Assembly: GCF_048323675.1 (NCBI RefSeq) | Contig: NZ_JBLWFK010000004.1 | Location: 570,827 to 634,826 of the forward strand | Direction: 5' to 3' | Length of the DNA: 64,000 bases | Source of the DNA: Mangrovimicrobium sp048323675 | GTDB lineage: Bacteria; Pseudomonadota; Gammaproteobacteria; Pseudomonadales; Halieaceae | Shown: positions 17,399 to 28,166 of the stretch, piece after piece | How the letters are laid out: each line of letters begins with the position of its first letter | Position numbering within the stretch: the first letter of the stretch is position 1 | Made by a program: the position numbers and the translations under genes | Notes under the pieces: generated by a model | Databases searched by the model: none | Told to the model about the DNA's origin: nothing | What the model saw: the letters and a program-made list of their open reading frames with translations, nothing else

Positions 17399-18259
17399 TC
17401 AGCTCCGCTCGAAGTTCATCGCGCTGCGCACCGATTCCTCTTTCAGGAACATGGGCATATTGTCATCGGTGAGGTGACACCACTTGATGTTGCAGCCGCC
17501 GTCGGCAATCAGGCACTGGCCGGTCATGAAACTGGCGAGGTCGGACAGCAGGAACAGCACCGGCCCGGCGATCTCCGCCGGCTCGCCATAGCGACCCATC
17601 GGGATGCCCCGGCGCAGGCGCTGGGGGTCGGTGGACAGGTTCGCGGTCGGCGTCATCACCGGGCCGGGCGCCACCGCGTTGACCCGGACGCCCGAGGTAG
17701 CCAGCTCCAGCGCCATGGTTTCCACCACCGAGCGGATCGCCGCCTTGCCGGCGCCATAGCCCACGTTATAGGGGGAGGAGGTCATGCCGTTGATCGAGGA
17801 AATCGCCACGATCGACCCACCCCGCCCGGCGCGCTGCAATTCGGCTGCCACCGCCTGGCTGATAAAAAACATGGAGTCCAGGTTGAGTTGCAGCTGGGCG
17901 TGCCAGTGCTCGCGGGACAGCCGGGTGGCGGGTCCCCAGGTCGGCGGTGGGGCGCCGCCCACCACGGTGACCAGCCCGTGCAACTCGCCGGGGCACTGGG
18001 CCACGCAGTGCATGATGGCCTCGATGCCGGCATCGCTGAGCGCATCGGCAACGCAGGCGGTAACTGGCAGTCCCTGTTCGCGCAACTCGCTGACCACGGG
18101 GTCGAGACGGCCGGCATCGACATCAACGGCGACCACCGCGGCCCCGGCCTGCGCGGCCAGTTTGACCACCGCGCTGCCGATGCCATTGCCGCCACCGCCG
18201 GACACTATGATTTTTCGCCCGGCGAGCAAACCCGCCAGGGCGGTGCTGGGAACTGACAT
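17399..18259 (-). CDS. SDR family oxidoreductase
   Basis: The 286-residue product contains the Rossmann motif SGGGGNGIGSA at about 20–30, a catalytic Tyr/Lys pair in YGAGK, and the C-terminal signature FMTGQCLIADGG. It leads a minus-strand run with the SnoaL-like gene and probably the MFS gene. A long C-terminal tail after the SDR signature is slightly unusual. The substrate is unknown. Confidence 0.88.
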   Translation of the reverse strand: MSVPSTALAGLLAGRKIIVSGGGGNGIGSAVVKLAAQAGAAVVAVDVDAGRLDPVVSELREQGLPVTACVADALSDAGIEAIMHCVAQCPGELHGLVTVVGGAPPPTWGPATRLSREHWHAQLQLNLDSMFFISQAVAAELQRAGRGGSIVAISSINGMTSSPYNVGYGAGKAAIRSVVETMALELATSGVRVNAVAPGPVMTPTANLSTDPQRLRRGIPMGRYGEPAEIAGPVLFLLSDLASFMTGQCLIADGGCNIKWCHLTDDNMPMFLKEESVRSAMNFERS

Positions 18260-18410
18260 CCGGCGACTCCTTTTATTATTCCGGTCTGATCAGGGATTAC
18301 ACGAGTACCGCTTGAGCGCGCTACCAGTCAACATTTTTCGGCAAAAAATTGTTCCACCGGCCTCCCTCGGGCCGGCAACCAGCCGGCAGGCAGAGGCGGC
18401 GCAGGGACAA

Positions 18411-18438
18411 TTCACCGGGAACCAAGTCGGGCTATACT
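18411..18438 (+). promoter_or_regulatory. Candidate sigma-70 promoter of the CBS-domain gene
   Basis: TTCACC, a 16-base spacer and TATACT resemble −35 and −10 boxes, 36 bases before the ATG at 18474. The rest of the 214-base spacer between the divergent SDR and CBS genes shows no other clear signal. Confidence 0.4.
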
Positions 18439-18473
18439 CCTGAGTACAGCCGTTTTGCCTCGAGGGCGCCCCC

Positions 18474-18878
18474 ATGCTCCAGTCCGTCAACCTGCGCGAT
18501 TACATGATCCCCAATCCGGTGAAGGTCAAGCCGGACGACAATCTCCTGACCGCCATGCAGATGATCCTCGACAACAAGATCTCCGGCCTCTGCGTGGTCG
18601 ACGAGGCGGGCAACCTGGTCGGCATACTCTCGGAAATGGACTGCCTGCGGGCCGTGCTCACCGCCACCTACAACAAGACCAGTGTCGGTGCCGTGCGCGA
18701 CCATATGGCGCGGGACAACCTGGTGGTGGCCCACCCGGACGAGGACATCGTCGACGTCGCCCAGGACATGCTGGCCAAGAACAAGCGCCGCCGCCCGGTG
18801 GTGGAAAACGGCAAGCTGGTGGGCCAGATTACCTGCCGCCAGCTGCTGTCGGCGGTGCGCAACTTCCAGGGCGCCTGA
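18474..18878 (+). CDS. Tandem CBS-domain protein
   Basis: The 134-residue protein is just two CBS motifs: NPVKVKPDDNLLTAMQMILDN followed by GLCVVDEAGNLVGILSEMDCL, then NLVVAHPDEDIVDVAQDML followed by RRPVVENGKLVGQITCRQLL. CBS pairs bind adenosyl ligands such as AMP, ATP or SAM and regulate partner proteins. No enzymatic domain is attached, so it probably acts as a stand-alone sensor. Its partner is not evident from neighbours. Confidence 0.9.
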   Translation: MLQSVNLRDYMIPNPVKVKPDDNLLTAMQMILDNKISGLCVVDEAGNLVGILSEMDCLRAVLTATYNKTSVGAVRDHMARDNLVVAHPDEDIVDVAQDMLAKNKRRRPVVENGKLVGQITCRQLLSAVRNFQGA

Positions 18879-18896
18879 GCGCTTGCGCCAGGCGTA

Positions 18897-19691
18897 TCAG
18901 AGGCGGCTGACGCTGACCACCTGCTGCAGGGGGGGCGCCGAGGGGCCAAACTGGGTGTAGAGGGCGACGTCCGCCGCATCGCGGCCATAACCAATGGCGA
19001 CATAACCGCACTTTTCGCTATTCTGGGTCGCGTCGAAGGTATACCAGCGCCCGCCGACAAACGCCTCGAACCAGGCGTGCATATCCATCGGATACAACCC
19101 GTGCAGGTAACCCACCACCATCCGCGCCGGAATGCTCAGGGCCCGGCACAGGGCGATGCCCAGGTGCGCCAGGTCGCGACATACGCCGGACTGGCGCGCA
19201 TTCACCTCGATCGACGAGATCGGCACGCTGCTGCTGCCCGGAATGTATTCAATGTTGGCGCGCAGCCAGTTCTCGATGGCCGCCACCTGGTCGTAGCCCA
19301 GCAGGCATCCCGCAGTGAGTTCCAGCGCCATGCTGCCAAAGCGGTCCGACTCGCAAAACCGGCTCGGCAACAGGTAGTTCAGCACGGTTTCCGGCAGGTT
19401 ACACACATCCACAAAGGCCGCGCCGGGGGCAGAATCGAGCAAGTCCGGGGTCTTCACCTCAGCCGCGGTGGATATGGCGAACGCCCCCGCGGGCGCCACC
19501 AGTCTCTGGCAGAGGTTGCCGTAGACATCCGTGAACTCGGTGACCGGCACGGTCGGCGAGATGTTGTACTCCTCACGGGCAATCCACTGCTGTGCTCCAC
19601 TGCGAGGCCGCAACATGAGGATAAACGAGGTAGGCACCTCGAATTCGAAGTTCAATTGACAGGAGACGTGCAACCACATGCCGGTGTCCAT
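18897..19691 (-). CDS. Transglutaminase-like cysteine protease family protein
   Basis: The 264-residue protein has the transglutaminase-core triad: Cys171 in SGVCRDLAHLG, His in MDMHAWFEAFV and Asp in WYTFDATQNS. An N-terminal beta domain precedes it, as in bacterial proteins often linked to circularly permuted ATP-grasp partners. No signal peptide is visible. Bacterial members are peptidases or amide hydrolases more often than cross-linkers. A second ATG at 19679 is a possible alternative start. No ATP-grasp partner is adjacent. Confidence 0.85.
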   Translation of the reverse strand: MDTGMWLHVSCQLNFEFEVPTSFILMLRPRSGAQQWIAREEYNISPTVPVTEFTDVYGNLCQRLVAPAGAFAISTAAEVKTPDLLDSAPGAAFVDVCNLPETVLNYLLPSRFCESDRFGSMALELTAGCLLGYDQVAAIENWLRANIEYIPGSSSVPISSIEVNARQSGVCRDLAHLGIALCRALSIPARMVVGYLHGLYPMDMHAWFEAFVGGRWYTFDATQNSEKCGYVAIGYGRDAADVALYTQFGPSAPPLQQVVSVSRL

Positions 19692-19817
19692 ATTGGCTGG
19701 AAAGGCCGGGCGCCAGCGGGATAGCGGCGCCGCGAAACGTCCATCAATAATAGGGCCGAAGAGGGACTCTCCACAATCCGCATCACCACTTTCGGCCCCG
19801 TGGCCCGAAAGCGCCCT

Positions 19818-21641
19818 TCAACTCGCGGGGACAGCCGTTCCAATCGCGGCGTACTCGCGAATCACCTCGAGGAACTGTGCCCCGTACTTGTCGAGCTTGC
19901 GCTCGCCGACGCCGCCAATCCGCCCGAACTCCTCCAGCGACCCGGGAAGCAGCGCGCACATTTCCTGCAGGGTGCGGTCGTGGAAAATGATGTAGGGCGG
20001 AATCCCCTGCTCCTCCGCAAGGCTGCGGCGGCGCTCGCGCAGGGCTTCCCACAGGCCGACGTCGATATCCTCCGGCAGGGCTTGCCGGGTCTGTTGCTTC
20101 GCCGCCTTGCGCACGGGGTCGCGGCGCAGGTCGAGCCGCTCCTCCCCGCGCAGCAGCGGCCGGCAGTTGTCGCGCAGGCGCAGGGCGCCGTACCGCTCCA
20201 TATCGACACTCAGGAAGCCGCGGGCGACCAGTTGCCGGAACACCGAGCGCCACTGGTTGCCGTCGAGGTCACTGCCGACCCCGAAGGTGGGCAGCGCGTC
20301 GTGCCCGAACTGCTCCACGCGCTCGGTGCGCTGGCCGCGCAGCACGTCCACCAGGTGATTGACACCAAAGCGCTGGCCGGTGCGCCAGGCCGCCGACAGC
20401 GCCTTCTGCGCCGCCTCGGTGCCGTCCCAGGTGGAGACCGGCTCCAGGCAGGTATCGCAGTTGCCGCAGGCCTGGTCGAGGGTGTCACCGAAGTAGTGCA
20501 GCAGGGCCTGGCGCCGGCAGCTGGTGATCTCGCACAGGCCGAGCATGGCGTTGAGCCGCTGCTGTTCCGCCCGCTTGTGTTCCACGCTGCCCTCGGAGGC
20601 ATCCATCATCTGCCGCAGCTTGATGACATCCTGCAGGCCGTAAACCATCCAGGCGTCCGCGGGCTGGCCGTCGCGGCCGGCGCGGCCGGTCTCCTGGTAG
20701 TAGGCCTCCACGGTCTTCGGCAGGTCGAGGTGGGCGACAAAGCGCACGTCGGGCTTGTCGATACCCATGCCGAAGGCGATGGTGGCCACCATCACCACCC
20801 CCTCCTCGCGCAGGAAGCGCGCCTGGTGGGTGGCGCGCAGGCGGGCGTCGAGGCCGGCGTGGTAGGGCAGCGCGGCAAAGCCCTGCTGGCAGAGCCAGGC
20901 GGCGGTTTCCTCGGTCTTGCTGCGCGACATGCAGTAGACGATACCGGCGTCCCGCGGGTGCTCCTCGCGCAGGAAGCGCAGCAACTGCTGCCGCGGGTTG
21001 TGCTTGAGCGCCACCCGGTAGCGGATGTTGGGCCGGTCGAAGCCGGCGATGAACTGGCGGGCATCCCCGAGGTCGAGGCGGGTCAGGATTTCCTGCCGGG
21101 TGCGGGCGTCGGCGGTGGCGGTCAGGGCAATCCGCGGGATATGCGGATAGCGCTCGTGCAGCAGGCTGAGCTGCAGGTAATCGGCGCGGAAATCGTGGCC
21201 CCACTGGGACACGCAGTGGGCCTCGTCGATGGCGAACAGGGCGATGCGAGCCCGGTCCAGTAACGCCTGCATGCGCGGCTGGATCAGGCGTTCCGGCGCC
21301 ACGTAGAGCAGGTCGAGCTCCCCGGCGAGCAGGGCCGCCTCCACCGCGCGGGCCTCCTCGGCGGGCAGGCTGGAATTCAGGTACCCAGCGCGCACCCCGA
21401 GCTGGCGCAGGCTGTCCACCTGGTCCTGCATGAGGGCGATCAGTGGCGACACCACCACCCCGCAGCCGTCCCGTACCAGCGAAGGCACCTGGTAGCACAG
21501 GGACTTGCCGCCCCCGGTGGGCATCAGTACCAGCGCATCGCGACCGGCGCACAGCTCGCCGACGACTTCGCCCTGCAGCGGGCGAAACGCATCGAAACCG
21601 AAGGTGGATTGCAGAACCTGGAGGGCGGGGTCGAATGACAT
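19818..21641 (-). CDS. recQ: ATP-dependent DNA helicase RecQ
   Basis: The 607-residue protein has all RecQ modules: Walker A MPTGGGKSLCYQ near 40, DEAH box AIDEAHCVSQWGHDFR, motif VI QETGRAGRDG, a zinc-binding region with CGNCDTC, a winged-helix RQC segment, and a C-terminal HRDC domain (about 525–600). It unwinds DNA 3'-5' in RecF-pathway recombination and fork repair, and RecQ enzymes also unfold G-quadruplexes. The start is the ATG at 21641, where MSFDPALQVLQSTFGFDAFR aligns with family N-termini. Confidence 0.95.
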   Translation of the reverse strand: MSFDPALQVLQSTFGFDAFRPLQGEVVGELCAGRDALVLMPTGGGKSLCYQVPSLVRDGCGVVVSPLIALMQDQVDSLRQLGVRAGYLNSSLPAEEARAVEAALLAGELDLLYVAPERLIQPRMQALLDRARIALFAIDEAHCVSQWGHDFRADYLQLSLLHERYPHIPRIALTATADARTRQEILTRLDLGDARQFIAGFDRPNIRYRVALKHNPRQQLLRFLREEHPRDAGIVYCMSRSKTEETAAWLCQQGFAALPYHAGLDARLRATHQARFLREEGVVMVATIAFGMGIDKPDVRFVAHLDLPKTVEAYYQETGRAGRDGQPADAWMVYGLQDVIKLRQMMDASEGSVEHKRAEQQRLNAMLGLCEITSCRRQALLHYFGDTLDQACGNCDTCLEPVSTWDGTEAAQKALSAAWRTGQRFGVNHLVDVLRGQRTERVEQFGHDALPTFGVGSDLDGNQWRSVFRQLVARGFLSVDMERYGALRLRDNCRPLLRGEERLDLRRDPVRKAAKQQTRQALPEDIDVGLWEALRERRRSLAEEQGIPPYIIFHDRTLQEMCALLPGSLEEFGRIGGVGERKLDKYGAQFLEVIREYAAIGTAVPAS

Positions 21642-21806
21642 GGCGGCAGTATAACCCGAGCGCTGCACCGGCTGGGCGTCAAAAGCGCTCGCCGGGGCAC
21701 AAATTCCACCGTGTTCCCGGAGCGACCCATGCAGCGGCGTTCGCCGGATGCCAACTGCCCTGTCCTTGTCTACACTGACAATCGAGCCAACTGCGTTGGA
21801 GGCGAC

Positions 21807-21995
21807 ATGGACATTCAGGTTGGGGGCGTATTCGGCCTGCTGATTCTGATCGGCGATATCTGGGCCATCATCAATATTCTCGGCAGCAGGAGCGAGACTC
21901 TCCACAAGCTCCTGTGGATCCTGCTGGTCATCTTCCTGCCCCTGGTTGGGCTGGTGATCTGGTTCTTCGCGGGACCGCGGTCCAACAGCGGCTAG
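21807..21995 (+). CDS. Small PLDc_N-domain membrane protein
   Basis: The 62-residue protein has two hydrophobic helices (VFGLLILIGDIWAIINIL and LLWILLVIFLPLVGLVIWFF) separated by a short polar loop, as in the phospholipase D N-terminal (PLDc_N) family of small inner-membrane proteins. The ATG at 21807 is preceded by TTGGAGGCGAC, a strong ribosome-binding site, which rules out the longer frame from 21711. Function is unknown. Confidence 0.8.
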   Translation: MDIQVGGVFGLLILIGDIWAIINILGSRSETLHKLLWILLVIFLPLVGLVIWFFAGPRSNSG

Positions 21996-22066
21996 CTGTT
22001 CTGCTGCCGGTTCGGGTGGCGGCCTGACGGGCGCTGCACGTCTTCCTGCGATACCTGGTCTTGTTT

Positions 22067-22083
22067 GGGTGGGGTGGGGTGGG
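22067..22083 (+). other. G-quadruplex-forming motif
   Basis: GGGTGGGGTGGGGTGGG has four G-runs with single-T loops, the pattern that forms the most stable parallel quadruplexes. It lies 72 bases after the PLDc_N gene and about 200 bases upstream of tex, on the coding strand of tex. The rest of the 284-base spacer is GC-rich, with no other clear signal. Confidence 0.6.
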
Positions 22084-22279
22084 CGGCCCGGCGGCCGCCA
22101 GACCGCCAGACCAACCGACACGCCAACCCCGGGGGCCGCAGGCTGTCCTCGCCAGTCCCGACTAGACATAAGTCACGCGGAAATTCCATATCGAATTGCC
22201 CTGCGCCTTGACGCATAATCCCCCTCCGAATCCATCCCGAAGTTTCACTCCAATCGCGGTAGGCACTGAAAAAAACAGC

Positions 22280-24604
<2,325 letters not shown>

Positions 24605-24613
24605 GACGCGCCC

Positions 24614-25945
24614 TCAGGGCGTTAAGGTCCGCGTGCAGCGCACTCGCGCGGAATCGCTCTTGGAGACCACAGTGACCGACTGGTAGCTGAAGGGGATCTG
24701 GTACGCCTCATTCGGCGCGGCCTCTGTGGAAGCCCAGTAGGACCCCAGCGCATAGCCTCCCACTGCCACCCTGTTCAGGTACATCGACGACAGCTCGTGG
24801 GCGGCTGGCAGGAACCAGTCGGTGTAGCAGGCATTGCCCGCCTGGCAGGGGGTATTGCCCTGTGAGTCCACCTCGTAGTCGGCGCACAGCTGCGCAGCAT
24901 AGGGCGTGCCGCCATTGTTGCCGAGCACCGCGACGATCTGCGCCGTATTCCCCGCGCCATTGCCCAGGGATTGCGCGCCGGTCGCCGTGCCGAACCCGCC
25001 CCACTGGATGCCTGCGCTGCTGTCGGCCGTCGCCGCCACCAGGCTGTTCCCGCCATTCAGCGCCGTGATCACGCCGCCGCCGGCCGCCTGCCCCACCGCG
25101 GTCGCGAGATAGGTGAAGCCGCTGGCGAGGGTGGCAGTGCCGGCGGGCGCGCTCACTGCGACGTCCACCGCGCCGGCCGCGTGCGCCGGCGCGACTGCCG
25201 TGATGGTCGTGCTGCCGACCACGTTGACGCTGGTCGCCGGCACGCCGTCGAAGGTGACCCCGGTCGCGCCGGCCAGGTTGGCGCCGGTAATCGTCACGCC
25301 GACCTGACCGCTGGCGCTGCCGGAGGCGGGACTGATCGCACTCACCTCCGCCAGAGACGTGTAGAAATTGCGACACACAGTGTCCACGTCCACCCGGCAG
25401 CTGTCGCCGTCGGCGAGGACCAGCCCTGCCGCACAGGCGGACGGCACCGGTGTCGGGGCGCTGCCGGCGGGCAGCAGTACGCCCGACAGCCCGCCGGGGA
25501 AGCACTGGGCGGAATCCGGCTGGGTGATCGACGCGACCCGCAGCGCGACGCCCGATGCGTTGGTGAAATCCGCGACCTCGAAGCCGGCGATGTCGCCGCC
25601 CGAAGGTATCTGCGTCACCGGAATGGACAGGGTCTCGCCCGCCGGGTCGCTAAAGGTGAGCAGCAGCTGCGCCCGCAGCTCTGCGCTCTGGGCGAAGAGG
25701 CCGGCGCAGATAGCGGACACCAGCAGTGGCAGCGCTCGCCCGAAGCTGCGCCCCCGGCACAGCGCCAGCAAGCCCAGCGCCAGCAGCGCCATGGACAACA
25801 TGCCGAGCAACCAGCCGGCATCGACCGGGACGGGGCTGGCAACGGCTGCCGCCGATGGCGCAGTGGTAAGCTGCTGCCCGAACGCAGAAGTCCCCAGGCC
25901 CAGAAACAGAACTGCGCAACCACGCCCGCGCTGTGAACAACCCAT
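24614..25945 (-). CDS. Putative 'midcut' exosortase-H-type protein with IPT/TIG and DUF1566-like domains
   Basis: The 443-residue protein has a signal peptide (about 1–24), then at about 40–65 a second sorting-like segment: VPVDAGW, a hydrophobic helix, and CRGR. This resembles the IPTL-CTERM signal of exosortase H but placed near the N-terminus, as I recall for 'midcut-by-XrtH' proteins. The following region (LLLTFSDPAGETLSIPV, later ASGVALRVASITQPDSAQC, and DGDSCRVDV) fits that family. An IPT/TIG beta-sandwich (ISPASGSASGQVGVTITGANL) and a C-terminal DUF1566-like lectin domain (DWFLPAAHELSSMYLNR, YWASTEA) follow. The ATG at 25945 is chosen because AAGGAGAAG precedes it; an upstream GTG lacks one. 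No exosortase is in the window. Confidence 0.65.
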   Translation of the reverse strand: MGCSQRGRGCAVLFLGLGTSAFGQQLTTAPSAAAVASPVPVDAGWLLGMLSMALLALGLLALCRGRSFGRALPLLVSAICAGLFAQSAELRAQLLLTFSDPAGETLSIPVTQIPSGGDIAGFEVADFTNASGVALRVASITQPDSAQCFPGGLSGVLLPAGSAPTPVPSACAAGLVLADGDSCRVDVDTVCRNFYTSLAEVSAISPASGSASGQVGVTITGANLAGATGVTFDGVPATSVNVVGSTTITAVAPAHAAGAVDVAVSAPAGTATLASGFTYLATAVGQAAGGGVITALNGGNSLVAATADSSAGIQWGGFGTATGAQSLGNGAGNTAQIVAVLGNNGGTPYAAQLCADYEVDSQGNTPCQAGNACYTDWFLPAAHELSSMYLNRVAVGGYALGSYWASTEAAPNEAYQIPFSYQSVTVVSKSDSARVRCTRTLTP

Positions 25946-26069
25946 ACACTTCTCCTTGTGCACCCACCACGGGGACTGCGGCTACGAAAAAAAGGATTGT
26001 ACAAACTGACTTTTGTAGGAATCGATCAATAACTGGAGATTTTTACATTGGGGAATCGGTGCGCTCCCC

Positions 26070-26978
26070 TCACTCCCAGCCCAGTTCCGCCGCCGACAGC
26101 GATACCGCCGGCGGCCCCGCCGGGTTATAGCGCCCGCGCAGCCAGCCGCTGCTCGCCTGCAGCGCCCCGGGACTGGCGTACAACAGGGGCAGTTCCACCA
26201 GCGCGGAATCGCCGGCCCGGTTCAGGGTCACCAGGTGGCCCGGGCGTCCCTGCAACGCGGTCACCTGCAACTGGTCCCACTCCACCGCCACGCCCAGCGC
26301 TGGCTGGCGCGCCAGTTCCGAGGCCAGCGCTTCCAGCTCGCGCATCAGCTGGCCGCACAATTCGCGCCGCGTGTTCAGGTTGGCCGTACCGGGAAAGTTC
26401 ACCCGCAGGTTGCGGTAAACACAGGCCGCGGTCCCCGGCCCGAATTCCCAGTTGAGGTTGACCGGGGCCGGCGGCGGCGCCAGCGGTATGGCATCCACAG
26501 CGACCAATTGCTCGCAGACACCGGGGCGGCAGAAGCGCGCCAGCACGGCCTGTTCATAGGCCGCCTGCTGCTCCGGTCGCGGGTGCGCGAGGATCACCAC
26601 ACGCCCGGCCACGTCGAGGAAGGGCACATCGTTGGGGTGCCGCTGCATTGCCAGCGGCGCGCCGGCTTCCAGGGTTTCCACCAGCGGCAGCAACTGCATG
26701 GCATAGCGGTCTACCGCGCCGGCCCAGGAACGCAGGGTGCGGGCGTCGGCTTCCTCGGTCTCCCGTGCCTGGCGGCGGGCGAGATCCGCCTCCGCCAGGT
26801 AGGTTTCGGTGAGCTCGAGGATGGCGACGCTGGCAAAGCGCGCCCGCAGCGACTGGTCCTCGCTCGCCGCGAGTGAACTCACCACCCGCTCAAAGCGCGA
26901 TTCGGCGTGTACCGGCAAGGCTGGAATCAGCGTCATCGCCAGCAGCAGGCCGCGCGCACTACAGGAGATTAGGCGCAT
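26070..26978 (-). CDS. Exported protein of unknown function, third gene of the O-acetylation operon
   Basis: The 302-residue precursor has a signal peptide ending at about VHA (residues 22–24). The mature part is mostly helical and Ala/Leu/Arg-rich, with four to five Cys (FCRPGVCEQL, CVYRNL, ELCGQL) that could form disulfides. I recognise no domain. It starts three bases past the stop of the AlgJ-like gene, so it should be co-expressed with the MBOAT/AlgJ pair and perhaps acts on the same glycan in the periplasm. That role is inferred from position only. Confidence 0.7.
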   Translation of the reverse strand: MRLISCSARGLLLAMTLIPALPVHAESRFERVVSSLAASEDQSLRARFASVAILELTETYLAEADLARRQARETEEADARTLRSWAGAVDRYAMQLLPLVETLEAGAPLAMQRHPNDVPFLDVAGRVVILAHPRPEQQAAYEQAVLARFCRPGVCEQLVAVDAIPLAPPPAPVNLNWEFGPGTAACVYRNLRVNFPGTANLNTRRELCGQLMRELEALASELARQPALGVAVEWDQLQVTALQGRPGHLVTLNRAGDSALVELPLLYASPGALQASSGWLRGRYNPAGPPAVSLSAAELGWE

Positions 26979-26981
26979 CCG

Positions 26982-28166
26982 CTATTCCCTCTCGGCTTCC
27001 ACGACATGCGACGCGCCGTCGAACTCGTAGGCCATGGCACGCAGCAGGTTGCGCTCGACCACCAGGAAGACGACGAAATCCGGCCGCTTTTCCCGCACAA
27101 ATTTCCGCAGGCGCTCCCCGTTCAGCAGGTAGGCAATGTGGGCGTGCCAGACAGTCTGGAAGCTGTGATTGAAATATTGTGATACCGCAATGCCGAACGA
27201 GTCCTGCACCAGCAGCAGGGATCTGGCATTCAGGGCATCCGTGTTGCGCAGTTCACGGGCAAAGAAATAGGTGGGCACCACCGGCTCGTCGCCCACCGGC
27301 ACACAGTCCGTGCTGCCCCTGAAGTCCTGGTCGAGCTTGATAAAACACTGCGCCGGCGCGCGCCGGTGAATCCGCTGTTCATACCACTGGTCGTAGTCCC
27401 CGGGCAGCAACTGGTTGATACGCAGTAGCTTGGCGAGCCCCGTGGCGGGGCCTCGTGCCAGGGTGAAACTCACATCGCTCTCCTCGAGAGCCCGCAGTTG
27501 CGGGTCCTGGGCGGCCAGTGCCTGCATGACTGCCGCATAGCCGGAAAATGCCGCGGGTGCCGTCCAGTGGGAGTCGGTGCGGTTGTAGAGCACATCGCGA
27601 CAGCATTTCCCGGCGCCGATGACCGGTGCGGTGTCCACGATCTGTACACCCCCCGCGAGCGCCGCCGCCACCAGGCGCTCCCGGGTAGCGTCCTTGCCGA
27701 AGGGCAGCCAGGCGGGCGCGAATTCCGGGTAGATGGTGTGCTTGTTGGGCGCTATCGCAAACAGCGAACCCACCCCCTGGGCCTGTAACCAGTCCTGCCG
27801 CTGCAACAATTGCCCGGACCAGCGCCCGGTGGACACCGGCGGCGGTGAGCCATCGCCACCGGCCGCCGCGGAGGCCACCCCTTCGAACTTGTCACCCAGG
27901 TAGAGCCAGCCCTCCCTGCCGACCAGGGCAAAGCGCGGCTGCACGCTGATCCCCGAGCGGTAGAGTGCCAGCGCCACGCGCTCACTGATATGCCCGTTCT
28001 CGAACAACAGGTGCAACCGCTCCGCCGTGCCGCCCCGCGCGAAGCGCCGGGCTTGCTCTTCAGTCCACTGCTGCAGGTTCCAGGCCGCATAGGTCGCCAA
28101 CAGGCCAATCACGATGGCCACGAACGCCACAATCTGCCGGCTAGAAGTTGAAATAGAGGAATACAC
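26982..28166 (-). CDS. AlgJ/AlgX-like periplasmic O-acetyltransferase (SGNH-type)
   Basis: The 394-residue protein has one N-terminal membrane anchor (IVAFVAIVIGLLATYAAW) and a periplasmic domain with the AlgJ/AlgX motifs REGWLYLGD, a DxH motif in NRTDSHW, and a nucleophile-type LLLVQDSFG. Such proteins transfer acetyl groups, delivered by an MBOAT partner, onto an exopolysaccharide. The start is uncertain. A GTG at 28166 with GGGAAG in front was chosen; a TTG at 28181 is also in frame. It overlaps the MBOAT gene by about 26 bases, indicating coupling. Confidence 0.8.
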   Translation of the reverse strand: MYSSISTSSRQIVAFVAIVIGLLATYAAWNLQQWTEEQARRFARGGTAERLHLLFENGHISERVALALYRSGISVQPRFALVGREGWLYLGDKFEGVASAAAGGDGSPPPVSTGRWSGQLLQRQDWLQAQGVGSLFAIAPNKHTIYPEFAPAWLPFGKDATRERLVAAALAGGVQIVDTAPVIGAGKCCRDVLYNRTDSHWTAPAAFSGYAAVMQALAAQDPQLRALEESDVSFTLARGPATGLAKLLRINQLLPGDYDQWYEQRIHRRAPAQCFIKLDQDFRGSTDCVPVGDEPVVPTYFFARELRNTDALNARSLLLVQDSFGIAVSQYFNHSFQTVWHAHIAYLLNGERLRKFVREKRPDFVVFLVVERNLLRAMAYEFDGASHVVEAERE

